From the NCBI GenBank assembly GCA_021229015.1, contig CM037781.1, positions 71,260,173 to 71,324,172 of the forward strand: DNA of 64,000 nucleotides, in the 5' to 3' direction. Positions within the stretch are counted from its first letter, which is position 1. Each line of letters starts with the position of its first letter. Below are positions 48,268 to 60,857 of the stretch, in pieces. Source of the stretch: Solen grandis. Taxonomy: Eukaryota > Mollusca > Bivalvia > Adapedonta > Solenidae. Position numbers and translations under genes: made by a program. The notes beneath the pieces were generated by a model, which did not search any database, was not told the DNA's origin, and saw only the letters and a list, made by a program, of their open reading frames with translations.

Positions 48268-48935
48268 AACAGAGACTTATAAACAGAGATTGGCAGCTTA
48301 TTCTTTGCCCATATCGATTTTCTGAAGTCGCGCGAGGCCAACGAGACCCGAACGAGATTGGAAATCAAACACATATTTATGGTAAGCTCCAATGGATATT
48401 TAAAGTAGCATAGTATTGATATGGTTATTTTGTTTAGTCAATTATTTGTTCGATTACTTGACATAAACAAACGCCAGTGAGGTTGATCGACCACACGGCG
48501 AAACGCAATTAAGGGAATAAATCGGTAAGCAATCATTCTACATGTTACCATTCAAAAGAACAAGAAGACCCTAACCGGCAAAAACCGGTTAATCGTGCAT
48601 GTACACGAGACTATCATGTATTTGCCGCGCTTAGGCATATAGAACCAGTTATCTACCTGTCTTTCTTCCTTCTCCCTCTCTCTCTCTCTCTCTCTCAGTC
48701 TTAATTATAATTTAACTCAAATAAGTACTCAAATCATGCATCTGTCCTCTTCTTTCCTTCATCTAAACTCACTTTAAATAGCTAGAATCAGTAGATTTAC
48801 TTAAGTATTTGGAAAGTAATAGTAGTTTTGTAAGATTCCCCGTTTGACAGGTGGGTACGCTCTTGTTAACTCCCGAGACACGCGATAAAGCGCATTATTT
48901 CGAAAGCTGCCAGTCTCTGTTTATAAGTCTCTGTT
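48268..48935. mobile_element. Candidate DNA transposon with 32-bp terminal inverted repeats
   Basis: Left end 48268-48299 (AACAGAGACTTATAAACAGA then GATTGGCAGCTT) and right end 48904-48935 are inverted copies differing at one base. The 668-bp interior has no transposase-like frame and includes a (CT)n tract (48670-48697). No clear target-site duplication is visible. It is probably a non-autonomous element. Confidence 0.7.
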
Positions 48936-49245
48936 AGAACTTACTGAAATTTTGTTTTGATTTTATTGATATTTATCCACTTGTTTTTTTCCCTTATTTT
49001 TGTCTCTCCCTCTCTGCCTTATTATTTTAATTGAATTATAATAATAGTATTTATGTGAATTGTTTTGCGAATATTTTGTCAGGCTGCAGGAAATTGGATG
49101 TAATTATGTTTGTTACCTGCTACTTTGGGTGAAAGGCTCGAAATCCACTAACACTACTTAGCGCTAACTTATATATAAATTCCTTAATTAGGTAGAAGTG
49201 CATCCTACTATAATATTTAAAAATATTCAAGTACATGGCCAAGTT

Positions 49246-50499
49246 AATAGTCATATGAAATGCGGTCAGAAAATATCCAGACTTTTCATGCTCCTGTCTT
49301 TCCATGTGCAGCTATATACATTGGTGAAAACTACATTCTTTCGCCAATAACTTTCTCTCAGTTTATTTTCAATGACAATTGTGTATACATTGTTTTGCCC
49401 ATTGGTATATAATACGTGTTTCGGCTATCATGGACTCTTTGTTAGAAGAACAGCTTATGTTTGCAGAAGATGAAAAGCCCTGTCACATTTTTTCGGAGAC
49501 TTTCAATAAATGTGTATCACGTCCAACCTTCTACCACTGGGTTTATCAGTTTCGTGAAGGCAAAACAAATGTTTGTTACATGCCTAGGATTGGGCGGCCA
49601 GCTGGGGCGGTTTCTCCAAGAATGGGAGCAAATGTTGAAGTTTTTGTCATTAAAGATCGTCGAGTACTTTTAGAGGAGGTACCCAACAAGTTTAGCATCG
49701 GTAAGGCATCGGCACAGAAGATTTTACACGAACACCTAAGCATGAGCAAAGTAAGTGCTAGGTGGGTGCCTATATAACTGTCCGCAGACCAAAAGGCAAC
49801 CAGAATGACCAATACAAAGAACATTTGAGTCGTCTTAATCACGAAGGAGATTTGAGCTGCATTGTCACTGGAAATGAAACGCGGGTTTATTATGCCGAAC
49901 CTGAGACAAAAGCTCAGTCAAAGCAGGGGAAACAAGCTGGTTCTCCGCTTCCTAAAAAGTTTAATCTGCCTCTTTCGGCTGGCAAAGTCATGCTTGTTGC
50001 AGTTTGGGATTCACGAGGAATAAAACTTGCTCATTTCATGTCAAAAGGTCAAATTGTCAACAACATGTACTATTCTGAAGTAATTCTGAAAAATCTCAGA
50101 GAAAGGCTGAAACAGTTGCGTCCAAGGTTAGCGCAGAAAAATGTCCCCTTCAGTACGATAACGCCCCCTCCCATACCGCCTCAGCTACAGTGGGGAGTTA
50201 TCAACCTTTTCAAATCACAATATTGTTCTCTCACCTTCCCTATAGCTCAAAACTTTCACCCTGTGACTTTTATTTGTTTCCAGAACAGAAAAAAATCTTG
50301 CGGGAAAGAAATATAAGACCAGTGCGAGTTTGATATCTGCTAGTTCACAGCGGGAATGCAAAAGCTCCCATGAAGATGGCAAAACTGCGTAGACGTAGGT
50401 GAAGAATATTTGGGAAAAGATTTTTTGAAAAATGTTGAATCGTTTTCCAGAACGAGTCAAACGTCCGGATATTCTCTGACCGCCCCTCTTATACAACCC
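49246..50499 (+). mobile_element. mariner-like element, inactive
   Basis: About 1254 bp, the usual mariner size. The ends are inverted: left GCGGTCAGAAAATATCCAGAC (from 49262) against GCGGTCAGAGAATATCCGGAC (inverted, up to 50482), with weaker similarity continuing about 16 bp outward. A TA follows the right end (50500-50501), matching mariner target preference; the left TA is decayed. Confidence 0.85.
49430..50440 (+). pseudogene. mariner-type transposase remnant
   Basis: The N-terminal half reads from MDSLLEEQ through HIFSETFNKCVSRPTFYHWV (helix-turn-helix region), GRPAGAV, VPNKFSIGKASAQKILHEHL and KVSARWVP. It then frameshifts near 49775 into LSADQK. The catalytic half contains VTGNETRV, where the first catalytic Asp of the usual GDET is Asn; PETKAQSKQGKQAGSPLPKK; SAGKVMLVAVWD; DNAPSHTA (second Asp, in another frame, about 50158); and KLSPCDFYLFP (third Asp, about 50260). 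Multiple frameshifts and the D-to-N change make it non-functional. It resembles animal mariner D,D34D transposases. Confidence 0.85.
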
Positions 50500-52664
50500 T
50501 AATAAACAATTCTTGCTAAGTAAATAGTTTTATTTTTTATTAGGCCAACACTAAAGATGAAATTCGCACTTAGATATTTAATTATTACTCAGCGCTAAGC
50601 ATTGATCGTGTAATTCAAGTCTGATGTTTGATTTAAGATGGATTGAGAATAAGCGGATACTAATGGCGATCACAGGGTTTTAAAAAGTAAAATACAACTT
50701 AATATTTTAACGAGAATCTTATTTCTAGTGATATATGGCTGAGGTGATACATATCGTACTGTTTATTACGTCATGTCACATCTTTTGGTATTACTTGTGG
50801 GTATTTAACTTTGTAAAACAACGTTGAATGTCTTCTGGAACGGAAAATGTGTTTCAGAGAAACATATCTCATACATATTACGCCTCAACAAAATTAATCT
50901 TTCTGATATTTTCCTAATTAGTTTTTTTAAATAATGTTTCATTTATTCATTTCCTGAATGAAAAAATATTAAGATGCCATAGTCTGAACTATATCTGGCA
51001 TAGTAATATTAAACAATGTCACATACCAAGCCAAAAAAGACTAGTTGCAATTAGTTATTTTTGGGTTAAGATATTACGAGAAATTGAAATACAATTTAAT
51101 AAACAAAGCAGAAAGCAAATATGCTATGATTGATAAAGGTAAAGAAAAACTTGATCTTATAATTAAATTGAATGTATGTATTACTTATAGGTCAACCATT
51201 AGATAATGGACGAATGATAAAGCACGAAAGACGTTGGCTATTTGAGCTATTGATCGTGGCAGTAGGGAACACGCATTGAATCTCTTCTATGCTTGCTTAC
51301 CCTTTCCTTGTATCCTAATTTTTTTACCGTAATTGAAAACTGAATAATTGCATTCCTAATTCATGCATAATAAAACATAGAAATTTACAGTACATAGGCG
51401 GATTTCCGAGAAGCGAAATGCATTATGCAATCACATACGAGATCCGAGTATTAGTTCTAGCCCTAACACAAGCTCAGTTATATTGCATGGAGCATAAAAT
51501 ACTTTTATATAATATAAATAATTTGAACCTCACAATGTCGAGATTTTTTTTTTATTCCACACCTCAACCTTCTTCGTTCTTTGAAGTTTTGCACTTGTAG
51601 TGTGGTTAATTTTATTGCTAAATATCTTGTACGTGTATGTGTTTTATTATTGATTGAAATTCCATGTGGTAATTTAGGTATCATGTCTAGGTCGCATAGC
51701 ATATGGACATAAATGTAGAATTCTAAATCACTATGAGAGTCTTATGACCGTGTATGGAAGTACTGTTAAGACAGCAAAAATGTTTCCTTGGTAACGCTTT
51801 GTATTTTATTCCATGCAAAGGTGAATCGTGATTTATGTCCACTAACGTACCTGTCAATCATGTAACGATGATATTATGACAAATAGTATACATAATTAAC
51901 TCTTCTTGCATGAAAATAAATGTCAAAGTATGTATATGTGTTTCAATATAAAGAGACATTTGTTATAATTTAATTAGGGAAGAAATCCTTCATATTGAAT
52001 AAATTTCAGTTTTTTACCTTTGAAAAGGTACAAGACTATTAGTTAAACATGAATGTAGTAAATGGAGCATATGCGGATAAAATGTACATGTAATGCACAT
52101 ACTTTTGATATTTGAAATCATGTTTTTCTTTTGTGTTTCTTCTCGGGACATGTTACATTGATAAACAGTTAGTAGATTCCGGTGCAAAGCATTTTCACTT
52201 AATACATTTGAAGAAGTTCCATTTATTTTTTCCCGTTATTATTCCTAGATTGATAGCTATATGTTGTCAAAAGGATTAAATGTTTATCATTTTCTCTGCA
52301 GGATATGCACTGCATCATGCAATACTTCTGATACATATACTTGATTTCCGTTTACCTTTAATATCCCTAATTTAAGTTCTCTATAAATCATATCTATATA
52401 AGTTAAATGTTCTATACACCCTGATTGATGCGGTAAAAATAGACAGAGCTTTAGACTAACCGTGGTTCTGTTGATTCGCATGAGAAAAAGAGTATCACTT
52501 AGTCCGTTTTGACACCTTTACGGATTCAGAACATTACTTATTATCGTAAAGAATTATTTACAACATTCCCTTGCTTAAGCTACCGTGACTCTTACATATC
52601 GGAATATCTCACTTAATTCAATCTTATATCCGGGCATTTGGCCGTTTTGACATTCACCATTTCG

Positions 52665-52671
<7 letters not shown>

Positions 52672-52697
<26 letters not shown>
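52672..52697. repeat. (TC)n microsatellite
   Basis: A dinucleotide run of about 13 units. A reverse-frame Arg-Glu repeat across it is an artefact. Confidence 0.95.
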
Positions 52698-52698
<1 letters not shown>

Positions 52699-54246
52699 AT
52701 GCATAAACTCATTGTACTATTAAATATGAAGAAAGATCTTTCTACAACTATATTGCGGACCTCAAACGCGTTGCCTATGGAACTGAATCTTAGCACACGG
52801 TATCATCAGCACAGTATCTATTTTGGAAAGCGTTAGAATATTAGGTTATTTGTCATATAGAACTATCGGCCAACCGTGTTTCAATAATAGCGATTAAGTA
52901 ACTTAATTAAGGTCCATATCTTTGCCAATTACGTCTGCCTCGGCTTTCATTCTTGTTTTGTAAACAGAATGATTTCACTGGGTTATGTACTCATGTGGTC
53001 ATATTTATAGATATAGAGGTGTCACCATCACTTTAGATGCTGCTATTAATTGCCAGCAAAAACATGATTTTGACACCTATGCTATCAATTTCCTTCATTT
53101 AAAAATAAGATAAACAGCTTGAATAAATGACAATATATAATGTCATTTGCAAACTTTTGGAAAGAACACCCACACAAACAATCAAATGTTGCTATATTTC
53201 AAATCGTTGGTTACATTGATCATAAAACTGTTTACGATAAAAGGGAGATAAAGAAATCGGAGTATTGCAGATACCTTAACAACGCTGCGGACATTGTGAC
53301 CCTAGGCGGATAACGATATCAATATTTTAGTTTTACCAATTAGATGCTAGTATGATGTGATAAGCCATGTTTTAATAGTTTCTTACCTTATCAAAAATAG
53401 TTCGGTTTTCTCTGAACCATGTATTTATCTTAATTCTGAGAAAACAAAACAACAACAACAAAAAACACTTCAAAAAGAAACTAAATCATCACATGTTACC
53501 AATAGATCAAACGAATGAATAAAAGAAATAAAATGATGATTTGTCGTTTTCAAAAAAAAAACGTGTATTAGCTACGAATTAAAAAGGAAACAGCGTGTCA
53601 TGCAAGGGCTTTTCTATCTTAGATATATCTGAACAGTGATACATTTTATTATCTAATTTTGATGACCTGAAATATTAATGAACAATGTCAGGGAAATAAC
53701 AGCATGAAAATGAGGAGGTTTAAATCTATTTTTTCGTTTACTGCAAATCAATTTTGCAAGCTACATAAATACTCTATAGCGCAAGGATTAATGCGTTGTT
53801 CTTTCAGGCACATTTCGCGTTTGAAGCGTTTTATAAGAACTGATCTAATTATTGTCAGATGCAATGAGCATATTCTAACATGAAATTATTTAATATCCAA
53901 TTTTTTTTTAACCAAAAATGTTAATTATATCCCGAGAGAAAACGGTTTAAAATTATCAGAAAAACAAGAGTTCTAAAAGTTTTGAAGTCTTAATAATCAA
54001 AATAAGTTAACAATATTTATATGCACGATTGTTTGAGCATATAGCAATTCTAAACCGCTGTCATGACGAATAACTGTTTTTCATGTGTATAAAGAAAGTG
54101 AGCAGTTTTCGAAACTGCTTTCTGCCTTGCCATTTATATACAATAAGCATGTAATACAAATCATATTTTGAGAGCATATTTTGTATTTAATAATATGAAT
54201 ATTGTCAGATAGAAGACGTGTGAGGAAGAATGAAAATGTATAAACA

Positions 54247-54306
54247 CATATATATATATGGAGTGGGAGAAACAGAGAGAGGAGAGAGAGCGTGTGTGTG
54301 TGTGTA
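54247..54306. repeat. Compound microsatellite (TA/GA/GT)
   Basis: A short (TA)n, then a GA-rich part, then (GT)n in succession. Confidence 0.85.
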
Positions 54307-56377
54307 TTTGTGTACTGATTTTCTTCATTTGTATTGGAATTACCTCTCAGATAGTCCACTACAATAATCATGATAAATTTGTCCAATGTGGTTTTTTATA
54401 TATTGTCCACTCGCGTGTGTTAATGCGCGATCTTAGGTTAATTATTTATTAATGACGTTCTTGTGTGAGGCCATTCCGAGAAGTAAAAGATATCCCATGT
54501 TTGTTTTATATACACATTTCAGATGAAGCCTTATACATGCGTTCACTTAATGTAAACTAATTAAAGCAATAAAAACGTAATCAACTGCGGACTGGACTTC
54601 TGTCAATGTTCTTCCTTCACGCAAAAGTGTACTTAAATATTACGTCAATTTTTATTCTTTAAATATGTTACTGGACTCTTGCACCCGCCTCCCCTAAAAC
54701 AGAAATCATAATACTTGTTGTTTTTAATAACACAATTCATTTTACATTGAAGCTTAGAAAAGGCGTCTTAGAATAAGGTTCGATTTAAGCTATTGCTCAA
54801 AGTTATGAGAACCAAATTCTATAAGTAAAAGAAAAAAACTTGATTCCGAAACGTCAAATCAACCATTGATGTTACATTTAAGCGAATGGTCTTCAAGATT
54901 GTTTCCCATGGAAAATAAATCACATACAGCTTCAAGGTATAACAATAAGCAATACGTTCAGTATTTAACCAGTATTTTGTGCCGAAAAGTATCCAAATAT
55001 TCGTGATGTCCGAAAAAAGGGTCTTAAATAATAGTTAATAAGAAAGAGGCTTTAGTAACTTTAGACTAAATGGAATATTCTTTGAATAACAGATACTAAT
55101 AATTAAGTATAAATGTACAAAAGACTGTTGAGATCATTTGACAAGCAAGGATCGGTGTAAATGCTATGTAACTTAATTAACACGCAGACAGATGAAATAA
55201 TGATTAATGATAAAAGGTGAGCTATCGGTGCATTGACATTTAAAAACAATGATGAAAATATTACGAAGAATGGGTATCTTTAAAGTGTATTTTTATGATA
55301 TTTTGAAAACCCAGTATTTGTATCTACGACTTACATTGCAAATTTATATCAAGACTATTCAGATTGATGAAGGAAAAGGTCATAACGCAAGTTCATTTAA
55401 AGGAATCTTCGCTCTTGCTATTTGATTAGCCAATACGTTGTATAAGAAATTACAAATATATTTATTTGACATAAAGTTCATGGAAATATAAATATGCATA
55501 TATAATTTTTATTTCATTCTATAAAGTAAAATGAATGTCAATATTATTTTCTCATGATAATTAGATATTAAACTGTGATGTTTGTATATTGGAGATATTT
55601 TAAAAACGAAAGGGATCTTAAATAGGCTAAATGTATAGACATGTACAAATAAATATCAAGATATATTTGATATCTTTACTGATGTTTTACGATCCTTTGT
55701 CATTATCTTGAGTCATTTACCTTTTTTATTACTTATTTATATATTATCTTTCTTTGAAAATCTGAAACAAATGATCAGCAAACAGGTTATAACTCTATTC
55801 GAAAAAGTATATCATAAGCTAAAACATTAATACTAATAAATTAGAGATAGTCATGGCCTGATGTTATCTAAATGCGCATGGCCTTGTACATACGATCAAA
55901 ATCTACATACTGATTTTAGGTAACAGGTGTTAAGCATAATAAGGAAAATGAATAAAAGTCTTTGTAAATAAAGCCGCGCACTTTTTTACTTCGCACAAAC
56001 CTGTACATTTATATAAAATATTACTTTGAAACTGTGAGCGATAAAATGACTTAATATTTGTTGAACTTTTAATGTTTAACATTTATTTGTTATTCGATAT
56101 TATACAATACATTAAGACATTAAACATATAAATGTAATAATACAGTACAAAAACGATACTCGTATTTGTACGAAAAAGTTTAGTACTCAGTTATTACAAG
56201 ATGTGTGTAGACAGATTATAAACACCATTTCTTACATTCCACATTTTATTCAAAACTGAGAGAAATATCGGACAATAACCACATGTATAAGGTCGTCTAA
56301 GAAATGTTCGTAGATAGATAGTTAGATTATAAATTGATAAAAAAAAATTATAAGACAAAAAATAAAATGCTTCTCAC

Positions 56378-56506
56378 CTCTGATTCCCGACGGTGTCGGG
56401 ACTGAAGTTGTTTATCCCCGATCGATATAACTGGAGTTGATAAGGCCGAATAAAGAATTAAAACAATGATGAACAGTTTTGAGAGGAAAGCTTCTATACG
56501 CTTCAT
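56378..56506 (-). CDS. Allatostatin-C-like neuropeptide precursor, exon 1
   Basis: Start codon at 56506-56504 in the context TTCAACATGA. The 43 codons read MKRIEAFLSK, then the hydrophobic core LFIIVLILYSALS (residues 11-23), then TPVISIGDKQLQSRHRRESE. This is a clear N-terminal signal peptide with cleavage likely between residues 23 and 28, followed by a short polar propeptide with an Arg-Arg site (39-40). The exon ends GAG|GTGAGA in phase 0, exactly what the acceptor at 47467 needs. Joined, the precursor is 93 residues, a normal size for this hormone class, and would enter the secretory pathway for prohormone-convertase cleavage. The link to exon 2 is inferred from strand, phase and complementary content. 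Confidence 0.85.
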
Positions 56507-57060
56507 GTTGAAACTGCGTTTCTTTCCGCTGGATCTGCCGGTCTGCTTCCTTTAGTAGCCCTTTCTAACTGACTTTATTTATTATCTGTTTTCTAAAATC
56601 AAACTAAATAAACTGATATATATTTGATTTATCATTCAAAATGATTTCAAACCTTAGTCCATTCAAATGAATTACAAATCCATTTGGCAAAGCGTTTCTA
56701 CGTATAATTGCTGATAAAGAAGATATAGATTAATACACTTTTCTTTGTAATCTTCACGTATTTTATTTATTTATTTATTTATTTCAAATAAGAAAATGTT
56801 CCAGAATACTATTAAACTAAACACGACTGAATTCGAGTTCAGGACTCTAATGTTGTAATGAAAGAGCGCTCGCGACAGTCCTAACTTGCAGTAACTGGAT
56901 TACAGGAAGCAAATGGCAGTATTGGCTAATGCTTGCGGTGAAGTAAGTTTAAATAAGCAAGGGCTCTGTAGAGATGTAGGCGTCTAAGAACAAAGTTCAG
57001 TGGTCAGCCTCTGGTAGGACGAACGTGACATGACGTTGATAAGCGAAAATATACCGTAAT
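56507..57060 (-). promoter_or_regulatory. Presumed promoter region of neuropeptide gene
   Basis: Upstream of the start codon on the minus strand, a TATA-like TATATAT lies at 56617-56623, about 110 bp from the ATG. A TTTA tetranucleotide run is at 56762-56783. A TGACGT half-CRE occurs at 57031-57036 on the plus strand. All are weak single motifs; the transcription start is unknown. Confidence 0.3.
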
Positions 57061-57658
57061 TTGATAGTAAATCTATATATATCTGAAGTTGAAAAGTTGA
57101 TGTTACTGAATTAATAACACTGTTGCAAAAGGGAAAGAATATAAATAAAAGTATAAACATATTTGTCCTGTTGAAATATATCTCCTAATGATTATGTACA
57201 TATTTGAGATTCTCATCGACTATACTAAGAATGTCCTGTATCATACTCTCTCTTGGGCTAGCGTCACATCTTGTAAGTTACTATCATGCATATAGCCAGT
57301 TATGCTTATTCATTTATTAATTAGGAATTTTGGTTTAAGTTTTGCACGCAACTAAATTTGATTACAGTTTTACATGCAAATTACAGTGATGTATACATCT
57401 AAGTAAATAATTATGCGTATTGATTTAATATTTCAAGGGCATTATTCAAATAAGAATATGTTAGATAACCTTTTATCATTTTTTTATTCATCATTTTATC
57501 ATTATTATTACTATTATTTTACAAACAGGGATTTGTCAGTTTTATAAGCAATACTGTCAAAAGTCCCCACCAGTGAAAACCCCCCATGAAGAATCTGTGC
57601 CAAATAGAAACAAGAAAATAATGGGAACAGATTATAATCCCTGAAGGAAGCGTGCATA

Positions 57659-57910
57659 TGGTTGATGCGTGCGACACACCTTTGTGTAATGATAAACACG
57701 TCTGTAAAGTTTTATGAAAATCCATAGATATTGGAGTTATAGAGCAGACACGACATGTAGCCTATAAATACCAATGAGAATTTCTAACAATTCAAGTGGC
57801 CTTGGCCTTTAAATGACGCAATTGGTTGATGCGCGCGACGCACCTTTGTGTTATGACAAACACTTCTGTAAATTTTACGAAAATCTGTCCATAAGCAGAT
57901 AACTCTTGTC
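57659..57910. repeat. Two tandem copies of a dispersed repeat, about 166 bp apart
   Basis: 'ggttgatgcgtgcgacacac' with 'ctttgtgtaatgataaacac' (57659 on) recurs at 57825 as 'ggttgatgcgcgcgacgcac' with 'ctttgtgttatgacaaacac'; both continue with 'tctgtaaa.ttta.gaaaat'. The small minus-strand open frames over each copy share residues for this reason and are not genes. Confidence 0.75.
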
Positions 57911-57979
57911 TCAATTGATTGTAAATTACGGCCCCTGTTGAACTTTGTACTGAATGATGTAATACTTCACTTAGAGTAT

Positions 57980-58390
57980 CCAGTGACATTAAAGCCCCAG
58001 TGCGTTTTAGCTAGGAAAAATATATTTTTTAAAATTTCTAATTAGCAAAGCCTCAAATGATGTTTGATTAACCTCTTAATATTTAATTAAGCCCACAAAA
58101 TGAAATATTCACCCGGAAGCCTTAGTTGTTCAGACAGGGCAAAATAGTGAGAAAAATGGGTGGAGCTTGTTCTGAAACCCACTGTTCGGGTAAAACCACG
58201 GATGTCTCGTTGTACATGGGGTGTTTCATGGACTTTTGCTATAGACTGAATAAATCTTGATACACGGTAGTAGAGGAGATAGGAAGAAAATCCACCAACT
58301 TCTGAAAAAAAACAAACTTGTAGGTTAATTTTAGGCTGACGTTGTTTTGAGCTAAATATAGAACGAGACAGCCACAATTTGCATTTTTTT
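57980..58390. repeat. Possible dispersed repeat with minus-strand frame
   Basis: A 96-codon minus-strand frame (58377-58087) includes VQRDIRGFTRTVGFRTSSTH. The phrase looks like one I have met in repetitive predicted proteins of bivalves, suggesting a dispersed element rather than a host gene. No catalytic motif is visible. Confidence 0.35.
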
Positions 58391-58848
58391 CTAGAATCTT
58401 GCCTATAAATTAGGCATTTCTCAAGGTCTTTCAGTGATCAAATTAAAACTGAATTATATATGTTGTAAGTGCATCCGGATTTAGGTCTAACATTTATAAG
58501 ATACTGGGACTTTAATGGAACTGGTTAGATAACTTTTGTTCAAATTTAATACAAATAATGGCCCAGTTTTGACTAATACTCGTATAACTTAAAATTAATA
58601 ATGTATAAAATGAATGAATGTATTGGGTGGGGGTTCGGGAGATATAATACACAATTTGCCACATGATAACTCATTAATGAGAAACTCGTGTTGACTTTTT
58701 CATGAATTTAAGAAGGATTAAATGTATAAAAAAAGTATTACAAGTGGTTTTACATATCATTTTTTTTTTCAATTTAAAAGCTCTCAAACAAATTGTTGTG
58801 TTATAAATATCACCATAACATGCAATATAATACAGTAGCTAAATACAT

Positions 58849-58875
58849 GTGTGTGTGTGTTGTGTGTGTGTGTGT
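58849..58875. repeat. (GT)n microsatellite
   Basis: A dinucleotide run with one interruption. Confidence 0.95.
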
Positions 58876-58998
58876 CATTACACTATATTATAAAAGACAT
58901 ACTAAAATAACTCGTTTGCAATGTCACTAAATAATTTACATTTTCTACCATTACTTTGAGCACCATTATGTCAACCTACTTCAATCTTCAAATCATGG

Positions 58999-59078
58999 CT
59001 AGAATATTGAGAATAGAAATGTCATTGCAAAAATTCCAACGAATTTGCAATGACATTTCTGTTCTCAGAATTCTCTAG
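58999..59078. other. 80-nt near-perfect hairpin
   Basis: Two 38-nt arms (CTAGAATATTGAGAATAGAA... and its inverse) meet at a loop of about five bases (CCAAC). An uninterrupted paired stretch contains AGAAATGTCATTGCAAA. The size suits a microRNA precursor or a very small foldback MITE; nothing in the sequence decides between them. Confidence 0.6.
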
Positions 59079-60821
59079 CATGTGGTTAAGATGTAAATTT
59101 ACGATAAGTATAAAACGAAGAACTTATATCAACTGCAGTTCCTAATGTGAGTATCTCTTAGTCTGTTTTGAAGCAAGGTAATAAATATATGATCAAGTAC
59201 ATACTCTAAAAGAGACCCAGACAATATATCAAGGTCGTTTAAGTAAGATGACGCTTACCATACATGTAGGATAGCAAAAGCACTGGTTGGTTTAGGAATT
59301 ATCCACTCACCACGTCTGGTCAATTTATCTTTCATTTACATTTTCAACATCCTCTGAATACTTAAGCAATACATCTCGAAAAAAGGAGAAGTCGTAAAGT
59401 GCATCTGAATTTGAAGTGATGGGTTGTCATCTATATTCTTAAAATGGATATCAATTGTAATACATTCGACGTGTTTCTCGTGATTTCCTTCTAGTCTTAG
59501 AAAGTATTTCGTAATACACAATTACTTCGGTTGTAACTCGTAATACATAATTATTTAGGTTGTGAAAGACAAATTACGCAATCCAGGTATTTGAGAATCT
59601 GAGTGCATGAACCCTTGATAAAGTGTTCTCAGATAGGTTCGATTTTCAACGAAATCAATGCACCAGGATATGTGTTATCGAAAAATAGAAAAACGATCAA
59701 ACAAGCCTTGTCCGATTTTTTACGCACGTAACATGATCAAATCTCTATAAAACTTTATTTGTATTATGGTCGTTCAAGCTATTTACATCCAGAACATAAA
59801 ATAAAAATGCTGTTACGATATAAGAAGCCTGTGTGAAAAGTTAATAAATATTATACATCCGGTCCGTTGGACCTATTTGTCACAAATTTATTGCTCAATA
59901 TATATATGCATGTATAATATATGAACATTCATTATTTGCATGTATTAAATATGAATATAAACTGTCGTCTACTGTAATCCAATGGACAATATATTCTTCT
60001 GTAATAGATTTGATGTTACACATTACATTTCGCCAACATGGCGTCTGATTTCGGTACGTAACGGTAATACAACGCATCTCTAATTGGCCAGTAGGGATTG
60101 TTCACGCCATTGGATATTCAACATTAAATAGGATTCACGTAGAAATTATTTTTTAAATAAAAGGTTAAGTTTAAGGATTTTTTTTCAATGTTCCCACACT
60201 GTAACGTATTTTTTCATAATCTTATCATTTGTTTCTTTCAAACGAAGGTTGTCTGTTATTGTTTTACGTAGCACCACTAAAACGACTGTCATTGTTGGTC
60301 AGTCTACTGTCTAAACACGAGCTGATCCTCAAAGCTTAGAAGCCGATTCCAATACCCTAACATCGATATTGCATGGTAGCCAGCCTGTCATCGCAGCTAA
60401 AAGTATGAACCTGTGTACTCCCATCACGTATCTCATGGCACGGTTCTATACGGTGTCGAGAGAAGGGCACCTGCCCGATCTCAACACAGGATGGTGCCTG
60501 TTTGTCCAGATTTGCATAACATACGATTCGTAATGTTTATGAATAATTTGAATCCGAATTCTTTAAAGTTGTGCACTTCTGATTTTTTCCTAGAGTTCTA
60601 CCAGCAGCCTTTGAAAATCGTTCTTCAAATGTCACTCAGAGATATTTTTAACCTTGACCTGTTTTTAAGTTAATATCATCCACATTGGAGTTAAAGCTTT
60701 TCTGAAGTGCAACGCTTGGCGTTGTCTGTATTTATGAGAACTCTCCAGTGTTACACCATATATATATGGCATAATCTGCAGTTAGATTTCAGAAGCCCGT
60801 TATCTAAACAATGTTGTCGGC

Positions 60822-60857
<36 letters not shown>

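Larger units (their letters stand above)
47468..56377 (-). other. Intron of neuropeptide gene (8.9 kb)
   Basis: On the minus strand the intron starts GTGAGA and ends TTTCAG. It hosts a 668-bp inverted-repeat element, a dead mariner and several microsatellites. No internal exon in a compatible phase was recognised; a small one cannot be excluded. The stretch 50500-56377 otherwise shows nothing but AT-rich DNA. Confidence 0.7.

Noticed and set aside
58087..58377. 96-codon minus-strand frame as a host gene
   Set aside because: It looks like part of a dispersed repeat; no motif supports a cellular role.
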